Source: Halorientalis sp. LT38
Lineage (GTDB): Archaea; Halobacteriota; Halobacteria; Halobacteriales; Haloarculaceae
NCBI RefSeq assembly: GCF_037031225.1
Contig: NZ_JAYEZN010000001.1
Location: 620,001 to 684,000 of the forward strand
Direction of reading: 5' to 3'
Length of the DNA stretch: 64,000 nt
Positions 17,845 through 27,131 of the stretch are shown piece by piece. The notes beneath the pieces are model-generated. The model saw only the letters and a list, made by a program, of their open reading frames with translations. It was not told the origin of the DNA and searched no databases. How positions within the stretch are numbered: position 1 is the first letter of the stretch; every line of letters begins with the position of its first letter. The translations under genes were made by a program, and so were the position numbers.

Positions 17845-18216
17845 TCAGAGGTTCTCCCACATTTTCGTGAAGCGGTCTGCGGTGTCCTCGGCGTCCTCGC
17901 CGGGGAATTCGGTCCGTGAGGTGCGCTCGATGGTGGCCTCGTACCCGCCCTCGGCGAGGTCCATCGCGAAGCGACCGAGCGTCGCCGAGTACACCTTGTG
18001 GTGGTTGCCGCTCAGTTCGACTTTCGTGCGTTCCTCGAGGAGTTCGTACTCCTGGAGCCACTCGATCCGTCGGTAGACGGTCGGGAGGGACGCGTTAACC
18101 TGTTCGGAGAGCTCTTTGGCGGACATGGGTTCGACGCTCGTGGCTGCGAGGATGGAGCGGGCGTACTCGTCGCTGAGCAGGTCGAGAACCTCGGCCAGCT
18201 CCCAGTCCTCACTCAC
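17845..18216 (-). CDS. ArsR/HTH_20-type winged-helix regulator
   Basis: A 123-residue DNA-binding protein. Its winged helix covers about residues 6-75: LDLLSDEYARSILAATSVEPMSAKELSEQ, then NASLPTVYRRIEWLQEYELLEERT, where LPTVYRRIEWL is the recognition helix, followed by the wing (TKVELSGNHHKVYSAT). There are no cysteines for metal sensing. It lies upstream of and is coupled to the three-helix membrane protein. Confidence 0.85.
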   Translation of the reverse strand: MSEDWELAEVLDLLSDEYARSILAATSVEPMSAKELSEQVNASLPTVYRRIEWLQEYELLEERTKVELSGNHHKVYSATLGRFAMDLAEGGYEATIERTSRTEFPGEDAEDTADRFTKMWENL

Positions 18217-18309
18217 GACTCGACGGAGGTCCCCTCGGGGGTTAAAAGCATACAGTCACTTTCTAACCGTGAAAACGGTCCGCTGGCGGCGTGCATCGGT
18301 CCGGGTCAC

Positions 18310-19188
18310 TCAGTCGGAGGCCGTCACCCGACCGCTTCCTGTCTCCTCGCGCACGCGCTCGATGGCCTCGCGCACGTCCGCGCCGGCGTCGGCCGCCCGT
18401 TCGAGCACCACGTCGGCCATCAGGGGCTCGGTGCCGACCGCCCCGGAGTACCAGATCCGGTGGCCGTCGACCTCGGCGGGGGTCTCCCAGCCCTCGCGGT
18501 AGTCGTCGGTCAGGCCCATGTCCTCGGGGATGTCCTCCTGGGTGTGGTAGCCGTCGGCGATGAAGAGCGGCACCACGACCACGTCTTCGCTCTCGAAGAA
18601 GTCGGTCACGTCGTCGACCTCCGGGTCCTCGTCCATGTAGAGGGCCTTCACCTCGTCGAAACGGCCCCGCTTTCGGATGTTGTCGGCGTGGTACTCGATG
18701 GCCTTCGCGGAGTTCTCGTTGCGCTCGGTGCCGTGGCCGACGACGGCGAGGCCGACGCCCTCGCCCACCTCGGGGTCGCCCGTCACCGACTCGGCGCGCT
18801 GGACGATCACGTCGCTCATGGCGTCGTGGGTGCCGACCGGCCCGCAGTAGTGGACGGTCTGGCCCGTGTCCGTCGCGGTCAGCGTGGTGTGGGTCGCGCC
18901 GGTGCCGTCGGAGTCCCACTGGTCGACGTCCCACTCGTCGAGGCGGAACTCCCGCGGGATCACCTGTTCGGTGAAGTAGCCCTCGCTGACGAACAGCGGC
19001 ACGAGGTACACCTCGTCGGCGTCGACGGTCCGGAGGACCTCCCGGAAATGGGGCTCCTCCTTCCAGAAGCTCTCGCGCACCGACTCGAACGCGCCGGACC
19101 GGCGGATCGTGTCCGCGTGGTCGAACGTCGGCGTGCTCGACTCCGCGTTGAGGTGCGACCCGTGGGCCGCGATGACCAGCGCTTGCAT
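18310..19188 (-). CDS. cbiX: Sirohydrochlorin chelatase, two-domain CbiX
   Basis: A 292-residue protein made of two CbiX-like halves. The first half starts ALVIAAHGSHLNAESS with the active-site His, the second starts LAVVGHGTERNENSAKA. Each has the matching VPLFVSEGYFTEQVIP or VPLFIADGYHTQEDIP segment. CbiX inserts Co or Fe/Ni into sirohydrochlorin on the way to cobalamin or siroheme/haem. No other cobalamin gene is near; the DR2241-family gene at 14858 is the only linked candidate, so a siroheme or haem role is possible. Confidence 0.9.
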   Translation of the reverse strand: MQALVIAAHGSHLNAESSTPTFDHADTIRRSGAFESVRESFWKEEPHFREVLRTVDADEVYLVPLFVSEGYFTEQVIPREFRLDEWDVDQWDSDGTGATHTTLTATDTGQTVHYCGPVGTHDAMSDVIVQRAESVTGDPEVGEGVGLAVVGHGTERNENSAKAIEYHADNIRKRGRFDEVKALYMDEDPEVDDVTDFFESEDVVVVPLFIADGYHTQEDIPEDMGLTDDYREGWETPAEVDGHRIWYSGAVGTEPLMADVVLERAADAGADVREAIERVREETGSGRVTASD

Positions 19189-19278
19189 ACCCGCCCGTTG
19201 GGCCAGGCGCGGCTTAGGGGTTCGGATGTCCCGCTCGCGGCCGGTTCAGTGGGCCGATACGACGAACGCTGCGGCCGA

Positions 19279-19425
19279 TCATTCCGGGCCGAACGGACAC
19301 CCCTGCCCCGGATTGTCGAGGAACTCCCGAACCAGCGACTGGTCGAGGTCGTGGTCGCAGGTCCCGCTTACAGCTTTCTTGAACGGACAGTGCTCCGCGC
19401 AGTTTGGAATCGTGGTTTCCGGCAT
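19279..19425 (-). CDS. 48-residue cysteine protein upstream of cbiX
   Basis: A very small frame with ATG start and TGA stop. Cysteines at 9, 13, 23 and 43 form a C-x3-C-x9-C-x19-C pattern; CPF occurs twice (13-15 and 43-45). The protein is hydrophilic and acidic and could bind a metal or cluster. It lies 90 bases upstream of cbiX in the same direction, so it may share its transcript. I do not recognise the family. Confidence 0.5.
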   Translation of the reverse strand: MPETTIPNCAEHCPFKKAVSGTCDHDLDQSLVREFLDNPGQGCPFGPE

Positions 19426-19566
19426 GGTGAGTCCGAGTCGGGCGCTCCCCCCGACACGTCCATGAGAACAATCCCCATGGGAATAGCTAAATTGCCACAA
19501 AGTTATGGGTGCTTTAATACCCGGTCGAGCCGGGGCGTTTTTACTCGCGCCGGACGCGGGTGGGGT

Positions 19567-20073
19567 ATGTCGCTCGCAGCCGACACCCGCGAGGCCGTCC
19601 GCACCCATCCGTTTCTCCACGAGGCGTTGCGGGCGGGCGTCGTCAACTACACCGCCGCCGCGCGCTTTCTCGACCTGGCCGACGAGGAAGCCGTCGTGGC
19701 CGCACTCCGCCGCTACGCCGAGGACCTGCCGGACTACGATGCCGCGGGAGCCGACGCCCGGGTGAACATGAAGAGCGGACTCGGAGCGGTCGACGCTGAC
19801 CAGGAAACCGACGCCATGTTGACGGTCGGCGACACAGCGCTCGTCCCTGATGGTGGAACCCTGACCGGCGTGCTGGCCACCGGGGACGTGGACGCGACGT
19901 CGCTGGCACACGTTCTGAATCACCTCCGGGCCGAGGACGTGGCGGTGACGGCCGCCGGCGTCGCCGGTGACGCGCTGCTGGTGGTCGTCGAGCGCCGGGC
20001 GGGGGCGGACGCCCTCCGGGCGGTCGAAGCGGCGCTTTCGACCGTCCCGGCGACCGCAGACGGCGAGCGGTGA
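19567..20073 (+). CDS. Conserved haloarchaeal protein, helical N-terminus and ACT-like C-terminus
   Basis: A 168-residue cytoplasmic protein. Residues 8-60 look helical and HTH-like (HPFLHEALRAGVVNYTAAARFLDL, EEAVVAALRRYAEDL). Residues about 80-165 are beta-alpha-beta in pattern, with LTGVLATGDVDATSLAHVLNHLRAEDVAVTAAGVAGDALLVVV read in pieces as an ACT-like sensory fold. ATG 19567 follows a TTTTTACTCG box by about 27 bases. Function unknown; it may be a small ligand-sensing regulator. Confidence 0.6.
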   Translation: MSLAADTREAVRTHPFLHEALRAGVVNYTAAARFLDLADEEAVVAALRRYAEDLPDYDAAGADARVNMKSGLGAVDADQETDAMLTVGDTALVPDGGTLTGVLATGDVDATSLAHVLNHLRAEDVAVTAAGVAGDALLVVVERRAGADALRAVEAALSTVPATADGER

Positions 20074-20116
20074 TTTTCCGACGCATTGAAACCGTCCCCC
20101 GCGCTCAATTCCGGTA

Positions 20117-21601
20117 ATGACCCTTCGCGTGACGAACACGCTCACCGGCGAGCGCGAGGACTTCGAGCCACGGGACCCCGATTCGGTGTTGCTCTACTAC
20201 TGCGGGCTGACGACCTCCGATCCGGCCCACCTGGGCCACGCCCGCGGCTGGGTCCACGTCGACGTCATGCACCGGTGGCTCGAACACGTCGGCTACGACG
20301 TTCGCCACGTGGAGAACTTCACCGACGTGAACGAGAAGATCGTCGCGCGGGTCGGCGAGGACGGCGAGAGCGAGGCCGACGTCGCCCGCCACTACGTCCG
20401 GAGCGTCATCCGTGACATGCGCTCGCTGAACCTCCTGCGCGCCGAGGTCTACCCCCGCGTCACCGAACACGTCCCCCAGATCATCGACCTCGTGGAGACG
20501 CTGCTGGAGCGGGGCCACGCCTACGAGGTCGACGGCTCGGTCTACTTCGACGTGACGTCCTTCGAGGACTACGGGAAACTCTCCAATCAGGACCCCGCGG
20601 AACTCGACGCGCAGGGCGACCCCGACGAGCGATCCGAGAAGCGCAACCCCGCCGACTTCGCGCTCTGGAAAGCTGGAGGGGTCGACCCCGCGGCCATCGA
20701 GGACCACCAGCACGAGGGGGCCGCGCCGCCCGAGGAAGCCTGCGAGACAGCCCAGACCTGGGACTCGCCGTGGGGCGAGGGGCGACCCGGCTGGCACATC
20801 GAGTGCTCGGCGATGAGCATGACCCACCTCGACGATAGCATCGACGTCCACGTCGGCGGGCAGGACCTCGTCTTCCCCCACCACGAGAACGAGATCGCAC
20901 AGAGCGAGGCGGCCACCGGCGAGCAGTTCGCCCGCTACTGGCTGCACGTCGGCCTGCTGGAGACGAGTGAGGAGAAGATGTCCTCCTCGCTGGGCAACTT
21001 CTCGACGGTCGCCGAGTTCGTCGGCGAACACGGCCCGAACGTGGCCCGCACCTTCCTGCTCTCGACGGCCTACCACAGCAAGGCCACCTACAGCGCGGAG
21101 ACGGTCGCCGAGGCCGAGGAACGCTGGGAGCGACTGGAACGAGGGTACCGGCGGGCCGTCGAGGCGGCCGACAGCGTCGACGCCCACACCACAGTGGAGG
21201 ACGACGCCCTCGGGGAGGCGATCGACGCCGTCCGCGAGGACTTCACCGAAGCGATGAACGACGACTTCAACACGCGGGAGGCGACGACCGCCCTCCTGGA
21301 ACTCGCCGGGGCGGTCAACCGCCACGTCGACGACCACGACGAGTACGACTATCGCAACCTCCGCCGGGCCGTCGAGACGTTCGAGGACCTCGGCGCGGGC
21401 GTCCTCGGCCTCAGTTTCGGCGGCGAGTCCAGCGGGGACGTCCGGGTCGCGCAGGAGCTGGCCGACCTCGTCCTCTCGCTCCGCGAGCAGGAGCGCGAAT
21501 CGGGGAACTACGACCGCGCCGACGAGTTGCGTGACGAACTCGAGGGACTCGGGGTGACCGTCGAGGACACCGACGACGGGCCAGTCGCCCGGTTCGACTG
21601 A
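20117..21601 (+). CDS. cysS: Cysteinyl-tRNA synthetase
   Basis: A 494-residue class I enzyme that charges tRNA-Cys. Motifs: zinc-site Cys29 (YYCG), HLGH at 38-41 (the HIGH motif), [12 protein letters not shown] (zinc Cys), [13 protein letters not shown] (zinc His) and KMSSSLGNF (KMSKS motif; the third position is Ser). A DALR-type helical domain follows, ending with the usual [18 protein letters not shown] region. Length is normal. Possession of CysRS means the SepRS/SepCysS route is not required. Confidence 0.97.
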   Translation: MTLRVTNTLTGEREDFEPRDPDSVLLYYCGLTTSDPAHLGHARGWVHVDVMHRWLEHVGYDVRHVENFTDVNEKIVARVGEDGESEADVARHYVRSVIRDMRSLNLLRAEVYPRVTEHVPQIIDLVETLLERGHAYEVDGSVYFDVTSFEDYGKLSNQDPAELDAQGDPDERSEKRNPADFALWKAGGVDPAAIEDHQHEGAAPPEEACETAQTWDSPWGEGRPGWHIECSAMSMTHLDDSIDVHVGGQDLVFPHHENEIAQSEAATGEQFARYWLHVGLLETSEEKMSSSLGNFSTVAEFVGEHGPNVARTFLLSTAYHSKATYSAETVAEAEERWERLERGYRRAVEAADSVDAHTTVEDDALGEAIDAVREDFTEAMNDDFNTREATTALLELAGAVNRHVDDHDEYDYRNLRRAVETFEDLGAGVLGLSFGGESSGDVRVAQELADLVLSLREQERESGNYDRADELRDELEGLGVTVEDTDDGPVARFD

Positions 21602-21675
21602 GCCGTCGCGGTACAACAATTGAGAATCGGGAGCGGGCCTTTATGAGCGGGCGCGCCCCAGAGCGGGTAGAAGCG

Positions 21676-22575
21676 ATGCACGGAGACGACCGTCCCGCGG
21701 CGCTGTGTGTGACGAACGCCAAGGGCGGGACGGGGAAGACCACGGTCGCGATCAACGTCGCGGGGGCGCTCAACCAGCGGGACCGGGACGTGCTGTTCGT
21801 CGACCTCGACCCGCAGGGCAACGCCACGGAGGGGCTGGGCCTGGTCGAGGCCTACGACGCAGCGCCGCCGACGCTGTTCGACGTGCTGACCGACCCGGAG
21901 CAGCGTTCTGCGGTCCGCGACCTGATCGTCGAGCACGACGAGATGGACGTCCTGCCGAGCAACGTCGACATGCTCCAGGCCGAACACGAACTCACCCTGG
22001 CGAGCGTGATGGCGACGCTCGAGGCCGACCCGTCGCTGTCGATGGATCCGTCGGCGCTGACGCCGCTGACGATCAACGCGTCACCGGAAACCCTCACCGG
22101 GCCCCACGCCCTGGGCGGGCTGGAGGCAGTGCTCGACGAACTCACCGGCTACGACTACGTCGTGGTCGACTCGCCGCCCTTCTACGGTCAGTTGACCGAC
22201 ACCGCCATCTACGCGACCGGCGCGGTCCTGATCCCGGCCCTGACGGAGGCGACCTCCGAGCGGGCGATCGAACTCCTGTTCGACCAGATCGCCGCGCTGG
22301 AGGAGCGCACCGATCGGACGGTCCGCGAGGTGGGCGTCGTCGCCAACCGGGTCGAATCGACCAACGAAGACGAGGAGATGCTCGAGTGGCTCGGCGCCGT
22401 GTTCGACGACGTGCCGGTCTGGGCGGTTCGCAAGCGGGTCGCGCTCCAGCGGGCCTTCTCCGCCGGCCAGTCACTCTTCGCCTACGATCCGACGGTGGAC
22501 GTGGCAGACGTGTTCCTGGAGGTCGCGACGGAACTGGACCGACAGTTCGGCTTCGCCGAGGAGATCACACGATGA
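21676..22575 (+). CDS. parA: ParA-family ATPase (partner of the CheW protein)
   Basis: A 299-residue ParA/MinD-type ATPase. It shows the deviant Walker A loop NAKGGTGKTT, the Walker A' FVDLDPQGNATEGL, and Walker B YVVVDSPPF. I start at ATG 21676 because the earlier in-frame ATG (21643) lies within a CCTTTATG box that looks like the TATA element, about 35 bases ahead. No amphipathic MinD-type membrane helix is evident at the C-terminus. Its stop overlaps the start of the CheW gene (ATGA), so the two are made together. There is no ParB nearby, so a role other than chromosome partitioning is likely. Confidence 0.88.
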   Translation: MHGDDRPAALCVTNAKGGTGKTTVAINVAGALNQRDRDVLFVDLDPQGNATEGLGLVEAYDAAPPTLFDVLTDPEQRSAVRDLIVEHDEMDVLPSNVDMLQAEHELTLASVMATLEADPSLSMDPSALTPLTINASPETLTGPHALGGLEAVLDELTGYDYVVVDSPPFYGQLTDTAIYATGAVLIPALTEATSERAIELLFDQIAALEERTDRTVREVGVVANRVESTNEDEEMLEWLGAVFDDVPVWAVRKRVALQRAFSAGQSLFAYDPTVDVADVFLEVATELDRQFGFAEEITR

Positions 22576-23642
22576 CCGAGGACAACGAACGGATGGAACG
22601 GGCGAACCGCATCCGCGAGATGCGGGAAGGGCGACGAACGAACGACGAGGGGGACGACCCCGACACCTCCGCCGACGGTGGCGAGGCCGAGGTGAAACCC
22701 CCCGAAGCGGAGGCGGAGGAGCCTGCGGAGGCTGACGACCCCGAGGCCGAAGACGAGTCGGGATCGCCGACCATCGACGAGACGGTCGACCCGACGGACG
22801 ATCCGGAACCGGCCGACGCGAGCGGCGCCGACGAGTCCGGCGCAGCCGACACCGGGGACGAGCCGAGCGGGTTCGAATTCGAGGGGACCGACGAAGGGGA
22901 ATCCGGCGCCAGCGAGTCGGAGCCCGACACCGGCGAGCGAGAGGGCGACGACGAGGACGAGACCGACGCGCCGGCCGGTGGGCAGTCGGACGGGGAGTCC
23001 GACGAACGGACGACGCCCCAGTCCGGCGTCGCCGAGTCGGTGTCGTCGGCGGACGCGGCTGCGGCCGTCGACTCGCTGTCTAACGGCGGTACGTTCGCTA
23101 TCCCGGACCAGGCGACGACGGTCGCGAAGGACGACGACCAGTCGATGCTGAACGCGGAGGGGACGGTCGCCGCCGCGCGGGCGGCCGCCGCGGGCAGACA
23201 CGCGGCCCACGCGAGCGATCACACGCGCGTCCTCGAGTTCGAACTCGGCGAGGAGCGGTTCTGTCTCGACATCGAGTACATCGAGGAGATCGTCGAACTG
23301 GAGAACATGACCCGCGTGCCGAACTCGCCGTCGCACGTCGAGGGGGTCGTCGACCTCCGCGGGCAGGTGACGGCGATCATCAACCCCAAGGACGCCCTCG
23401 CGGTCGCCGACGAGGGCCGGGGCAACCTCATCGTGGTCTTCGACTCGGAGGAGATGGACGAACAGGGCCACCTCGGCTGGGTCGTCGACGAGGTCCGGCA
23501 GGTGACGCCCATCACCGACGACGAGGTCAACGAGTCACCCGACGAGGACGACGAACACATCAACGGCATCATCAACCGCGAGGACGAGGACGACTTCATC
23601 GTCTGGACCACCCCCGACCTCGCGCTGAACTCCTCGTCCTGA
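22572..23642 (+). CDS. CheW-domain protein with long acidic disordered N-terminus
   Basis: A 356-residue protein. Residues 1-215 are low-complexity and acidic (D, E, S, G, P, A), with a small basic patch at 10-25 (RANRIREMREGRR) and a short Ala-rich helix at about 195-212. Residues 217-356 form a CheW domain: TRVLEFELGEERFCLDIEYIEEIVEL, in pieces, then VEGVVDLRGQVTAIINPKD and GWVVDEVRQV. CheW couples chemoreceptors to CheA. Haloarchaeal CheW is normally only about 140-180 residues, so the N-terminal extension is unusual. It is translationally coupled to the ParA gene. Confidence 0.87.
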   Translation: MTEDNERMERANRIREMREGRRTNDEGDDPDTSADGGEAEVKPPEAEAEEPAEADDPEAEDESGSPTIDETVDPTDDPEPADASGADESGAADTGDEPSGFEFEGTDEGESGASESEPDTGEREGDDEDETDAPAGGQSDGESDERTTPQSGVAESVSSADAAAAVDSLSNGGTFAIPDQATTVAKDDDQSMLNAEGTVAAARAAAAGRHAAHASDHTRVLEFELGEERFCLDIEYIEEIVELENMTRVPNSPSHVEGVVDLRGQVTAIINPKDALAVADEGRGNLIVVFDSEEMDEQGHLGWVVDEVRQVTPITDDEVNESPDEDDEHINGIINREDEDDFIVWTTPDLALNSSS

Positions 23643-23645
23643 CGC

Positions 23646-24890
23646 TCAGTCCTCGGATTCCTCGTCGCCGTCTCCGATCTCGACGTCCAGCGGCGCCTCG
23701 TTCTCGACGGGGACGTCGTCGGTCGGGTCCCCGTCGCCGCCCGCCAGTTCCAGTTCCTCGCGAACCAGGTCGACGGCCGCCCGGACCGACCCGACACCGG
23801 TGAGGTAGCCGGCGCCGACGGTGGTCTTCAGTGCGGTCGCCGCCGCGCCGGTGAGGACCGCCCCGCCGACCTGTGCGACCGCGCCGTCACCGACGCTGAC
23901 GAGCCACCCCGGCGAGTCGAACCGGAAGGGGTCGAGGCGGGGCTCGAAGCCCCCGCGAGCGCTCTCGTCCAGTCGGTGTTCGACGAGGCGCTCGACGTTC
24001 GTCGCGGCGACGCGCCCCTCCCGGACGGCCGCCTGTGCGCTCGCGGGTACGGCCGCACCGTCGGCGTCGACGACCTGCCCGGCGTCGCCGACGACGAACG
24101 TGTCGCCCGCCAGCCGGAGCCGGCTCTGGATCCGCGGCCGCTCGCCTTCGAGCGCGTCCGGGCCACGGATCCCGCCGGTCCACACGAACGCGTCGTAGCC
24201 GAGTTCGGTCCCGTCTTCGAGTTCGATCGCCGCCTCGTCCGCGCCGGCGACGGTCGCGTCCGTCCGGATCTCGACGTCGCGGGCGCGGAGTTCGTCGCGC
24301 ACGGCGCGCTGGAAGTTGGCAGGGAAGTTCGGCGCGACGCTGTCTTGCTGTTCGAGCAGCGTGATCCGCGTCTCGTCGCCCACGCCCTCCTCGTCGGCCA
24401 GCGCGGCGAGTTCCCCCGCGACCTGGATCCCGGATAACCCGGCGCCGCCGACGACCAGTCGGGCAGCACCCGCGTCGAACGCGTCGAGCACCGCCGATCG
24501 GATCCGTTCGGCGTCGTCGAGTCGCTTCAGCGGGATCCCGTGCTCCTCGACGCCCGGCAGGTCGTAGAAGGCGGTCGCCGCGCCGAGACAGACCGCACCC
24601 ACGTCGTAGTCGAGCGTCTCGCCGCCGTCCAGCGTCGCGACCCCCACGTCGGGGTCGACGTCGACCACGCTGGCCTCTCGAACGTCGGCACGCTCGAAGC
24701 ACTCCGACAGGGGGACCGTAATCGCGTCGGCCAGACCCGGCCGCCGGATCGCGCGGTGGAGTTCGTGCTGGACCAGGTGCGACGTCGACTCGTCGACGAC
24801 GACCAGGTCGACCTGGGGCGGGAGCCGCCGCTCCAGCCGTCGCGCGAGCGTCAGGCCGGCGTACCCGGCCCCGAAAACTGCGACTTTCAT
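23646..24890 (-). CDS. Type II NADH dehydrogenase-like FAD enzyme
   Basis: A 414-residue flavoprotein. It begins KVAVFGAGYAGLTLARRLE (FAD dinucleotide fold) and has a second nucleotide fold around RLVVGGAGLSGIQVAGELA (NADH). FVVGDAGQV is the C-terminal FAD contact. A hydrophobic/amphipathic C-terminal part (about 330-385) would attach it to the membrane, followed by an acidic tail. NDH-2 passes electrons from NADH to quinone without pumping, which matters here because haloarchaeal Nuo lacks the NADH module. It converges with the CheW gene (three bases apart). Confidence 0.85.
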   Translation of the reverse strand: MKVAVFGAGYAGLTLARRLERRLPPQVDLVVVDESTSHLVQHELHRAIRRPGLADAITVPLSECFERADVREASVVDVDPDVGVATLDGGETLDYDVGAVCLGAATAFYDLPGVEEHGIPLKRLDDAERIRSAVLDAFDAGAARLVVGGAGLSGIQVAGELAALADEEGVGDETRITLLEQQDSVAPNFPANFQRAVRDELRARDVEIRTDATVAGADEAAIELEDGTELGYDAFVWTGGIRGPDALEGERPRIQSRLRLAGDTFVVGDAGQVVDADGAAVPASAQAAVREGRVAATNVERLVEHRLDESARGGFEPRLDPFRFDSPGWLVSVGDGAVAQVGGAVLTGAAATALKTTVGAGYLTGVGSVRAAVDLVREELELAGGDGDPTDDVPVENEAPLDVEIGDGDEESED

Positions 24891-24932
24891 CGACGGCCCG
24901 TTGGTTCGCCGAGGGGTAAAGGCCTCCGACCG

Positions 24933-25904
24933 TCAGAACAGGGCCTCGCTCGAATCGAGGACCTTCGAGGGACCGCCGACTTCCCAGACCCGCGTGTCGA
25001 CGCCGCAGTCAGCGACCGCGCCCTCGACGCGATCGAGGGCGTCGGCCGTCGTGTTGACGTAGACGCTCGCGCCGGTGTCGACGGAGAAGTAGACCGGCAC
25101 GCCCTCCTCGCGGAGTTGCCGGACCGCGTTGAACACCTCGATCGTTCGCGGCTGCCAGTAGACCCACCCGGCCGGGCCGGTCATCGTCGTCGCGGCCAGC
25201 GACAGCGAGTCGTGCTCGGCCAGCTCGAAGGTCCGGTCGAAGTCCCCCGCCCGGAGCGCGTCGCGCATCTCGGCGATCTGGCCGTGAATGTGGGCCATCC
25301 GTGCCTCGAACATGTGGCTGTCTGCGGCCTCGCGGTGGGCCTCCTCGGTCTCCTTGTATGCCGGCACCTCCGCGCCGACGATCCGCAACTCGTCTTCGAG
25401 GTCGGTCTCGATACGTTCCGAGCGACAGTCGTGATCGTTCAGCCCTGTGTGAAGGTGTGAGAACGCCCCCGTCACCGCCCGGGCCGCGGAGGAGGAGCCC
25501 CGTCGCGCGACCGTCGAGATTTCCGGCAGCGTCATGTCGAGGTCGGTCGCGGCGACCAGCGCCCGCGCGGCGGCGGCGAAGCCCGACGACGACGAGCCGA
25601 AGCCGATGTTCGTCGGGAAGTCGTTCTCCGACTCGAACCGCACGGGATGCTCGATGTCCGCCAGCTCGCGGACGTGATCGACGACTTTCTCGATGCGTTC
25701 CCGGCCTCGTCCGTCGACTTCTTCGCCGTCGATCAGGAAGACGTCCTCGCTCGCGTCGGGTTCGAATTCGACCGTCGTCTTCGTGTGACTCGGCGCCGTG
25801 CAGACGCTGATCGAGTCGTGATAGGGGAGGCGCAACTCTTCGTCGCGCATCCCGTGGTACTTCACCAACCCCTGAATCGGATGAGCCGTCGCCGTCGCTT
25901 TCAT
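24933..25904 (-). CDS. mvaD: Phosphomevalonate decarboxylase (haloarchaeal MvaD)
   Basis: A 323-residue GHMP-family enzyme matching the haloarchaeal decarboxylase of the mevalonate route to archaeal lipids. It starts TATAHPIQGLVKYHGMRDEELRLPYHDSIS in pieces, and has the glycine/serine loop IGFGSSSSGFAAAARAL and the later RRGSSSAARAVTGAF. In Haloferax the homologue was shown to act on phosphomevalonate, giving isopentenyl phosphate, instead of diphosphomevalonate. A TTATTATAAC box lies upstream. It is a single-gene unit. Confidence 0.93.
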   Translation of the reverse strand: MKATATAHPIQGLVKYHGMRDEELRLPYHDSISVCTAPSHTKTTVEFEPDASEDVFLIDGEEVDGRGRERIEKVVDHVRELADIEHPVRFESENDFPTNIGFGSSSSGFAAAARALVAATDLDMTLPEISTVARRGSSSAARAVTGAFSHLHTGLNDHDCRSERIETDLEDELRIVGAEVPAYKETEEAHREAADSHMFEARMAHIHGQIAEMRDALRAGDFDRTFELAEHDSLSLAATTMTGPAGWVYWQPRTIEVFNAVRQLREEGVPVYFSVDTGASVYVNTTADALDRVEGAVADCGVDTRVWEVGGPSKVLDSSEALF

Positions 25905-25989
25905 ACCCTCCGATTAGCGTACCCCAACTTATTATAACCGGACTGGCACTCGTCTCGAATGAACCGCCCTCGGTACGAGCACTCGAATC

Positions 25990-26802
25990 CTACAACCGCA
26001 CCGGCACGCCGCGTTCGTCCAGATATTCCTTGGTCTCCTGGATCGAGTACTCGCCGAAGTGGAAGATAGAGGCCGCGAGGCCGGCGTCCGCGCCGGCGTC
26101 GGTGAACACCTCGTACATGTCCTCGGGGCCGCCACAGCCAGAGGAGGCGATGACCGGCGTCGAGACGGCGTCGCAGACGGCCTTCGTCAGCGGAATGTCG
26201 TAGCCCTCCTTGGTCCCGTCGGCGTCGATGGAGTTGACGAAGAGTTCGCCCGCGCCGCGTTCCTCGGCCTCGGCGGCCCAGGAGATTACGTCGGTGCCGG
26301 TCCCCTCGCGGCCGCCCTTGACCGTGCACTCGAACCAGCAGGACTCGCCGTCGACCTCGACGTAGTGGTCCCCCTGTTCGTCGAAGCGGCGACGGGCGTC
26401 GACGCTGATGACGATGCACTGGTTGCCGAAGGCTTTCGCCCCCTCGGTGATGAGTTCCGGGCGCTGCAGCGCGCCGGTGTTGATCGAAACCTTGTCCGCG
26501 CCGGCCCGCAGGGTCTCCTTGACGTCCTCCCGGGTGCGGATGCCGCCGCCGACGGTCAGGGGGATGAACACCTCGTCGGCGATGGACTCGACGACGTCGA
26601 GCATTGTCTCTCGACCTTCCGCGGAGGCGGTGATGTCCAGAAAGACGAACTCGTCGGCTCCGGCCTCGTTGTACTTTTTGGCCATCTCGACCGGGTCGCC
26701 GGTGTACTCCAGGTCCTCGAAGTTGACCCCCGTGTAGACGGCCGCGTTCCCGTCCTCGTCGAGATCGACGTCGATGCACGGGATGATCCGTTTGGTGAGC
26801 AT
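25990..26802 (-). CDS. hisF: Imidazole glycerol phosphate synthase, cyclase subunit
   Basis: A 270-residue TIM barrel of histidine synthesis that, with HisH, forms IGP and AICAR. It starts [14 protein letters not shown], with the conserved catalytic Asp, followed by [22 protein letters not shown] and [18 protein letters not shown] use ATG 26802; longer frames upstream are not family-like. No other his gene is next to it, as is normal in haloarchaea where his genes are scattered. Confidence 0.96.
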   Translation of the reverse strand: MLTKRIIPCIDVDLDEDGNAAVYTGVNFEDLEYTGDPVEMAKKYNEAGADEFVFLDITASAEGRETMLDVVESIADEVFIPLTVGGGIRTREDVKETLRAGADKVSINTGALQRPELITEGAKAFGNQCIVISVDARRRFDEQGDHYVEVDGESCWFECTVKGGREGTGTDVISWAAEAEERGAGELFVNSIDADGTKEGYDIPLTKAVCDAVSTPVIASSGCGGPEDMYEVFTDAGADAGLAASIFHFGEYSIQETKEYLDERGVPVRL

Positions 26803-26891
26803 CTGGTAGGTGCGAATTCGACCGTCGCGGCTTTGACGGTTTCGCTCGGGCTTTCGATACACCGAAGTGACCCGACTGCCAACGTCGGCGT

Positions 26892-27077
26892 ATGAGCGAC
26901 GATCACGACGAGACGAGTCAGGAATACGATCCGGCGAGTCCGGAGATTCCGGACGGCCAGCCGCCGCTTCGCAGCACCGCACCCCAGAGCGAGTTCACGA
27001 CGAGCCAGGTCGGCTTCGGCGTCGTCGTCCTCCTGATCGGGCTGGCCGTCACGTTCGGCATCCCGTTCCTGCTCTGA
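26892..27077 (+). CDS. Small single-helix membrane protein
   Basis: A 61-residue protein. Residues 1-35 are hydrophilic and acidic, and residues 39-61 form one transmembrane helix ([24 protein letters not shown], shortened) at the very C-terminus. Similar proteins occur next to hisF in other haloarchaea, in my recollection, under a DUF name. It is divergent from hisF. Function unknown. Confidence 0.65.
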   Translation: MSDDHDETSQEYDPASPEIPDGQPPLRSTAPQSEFTTSQVGFGVVVLLIGLAVTFGIPFLL

Positions 27078-27131
27078 ATCGGCTCCCGGTTCACCGGTTG
27101 GTTTTTTGATCGGTTCGGCAGTACATCGCGT

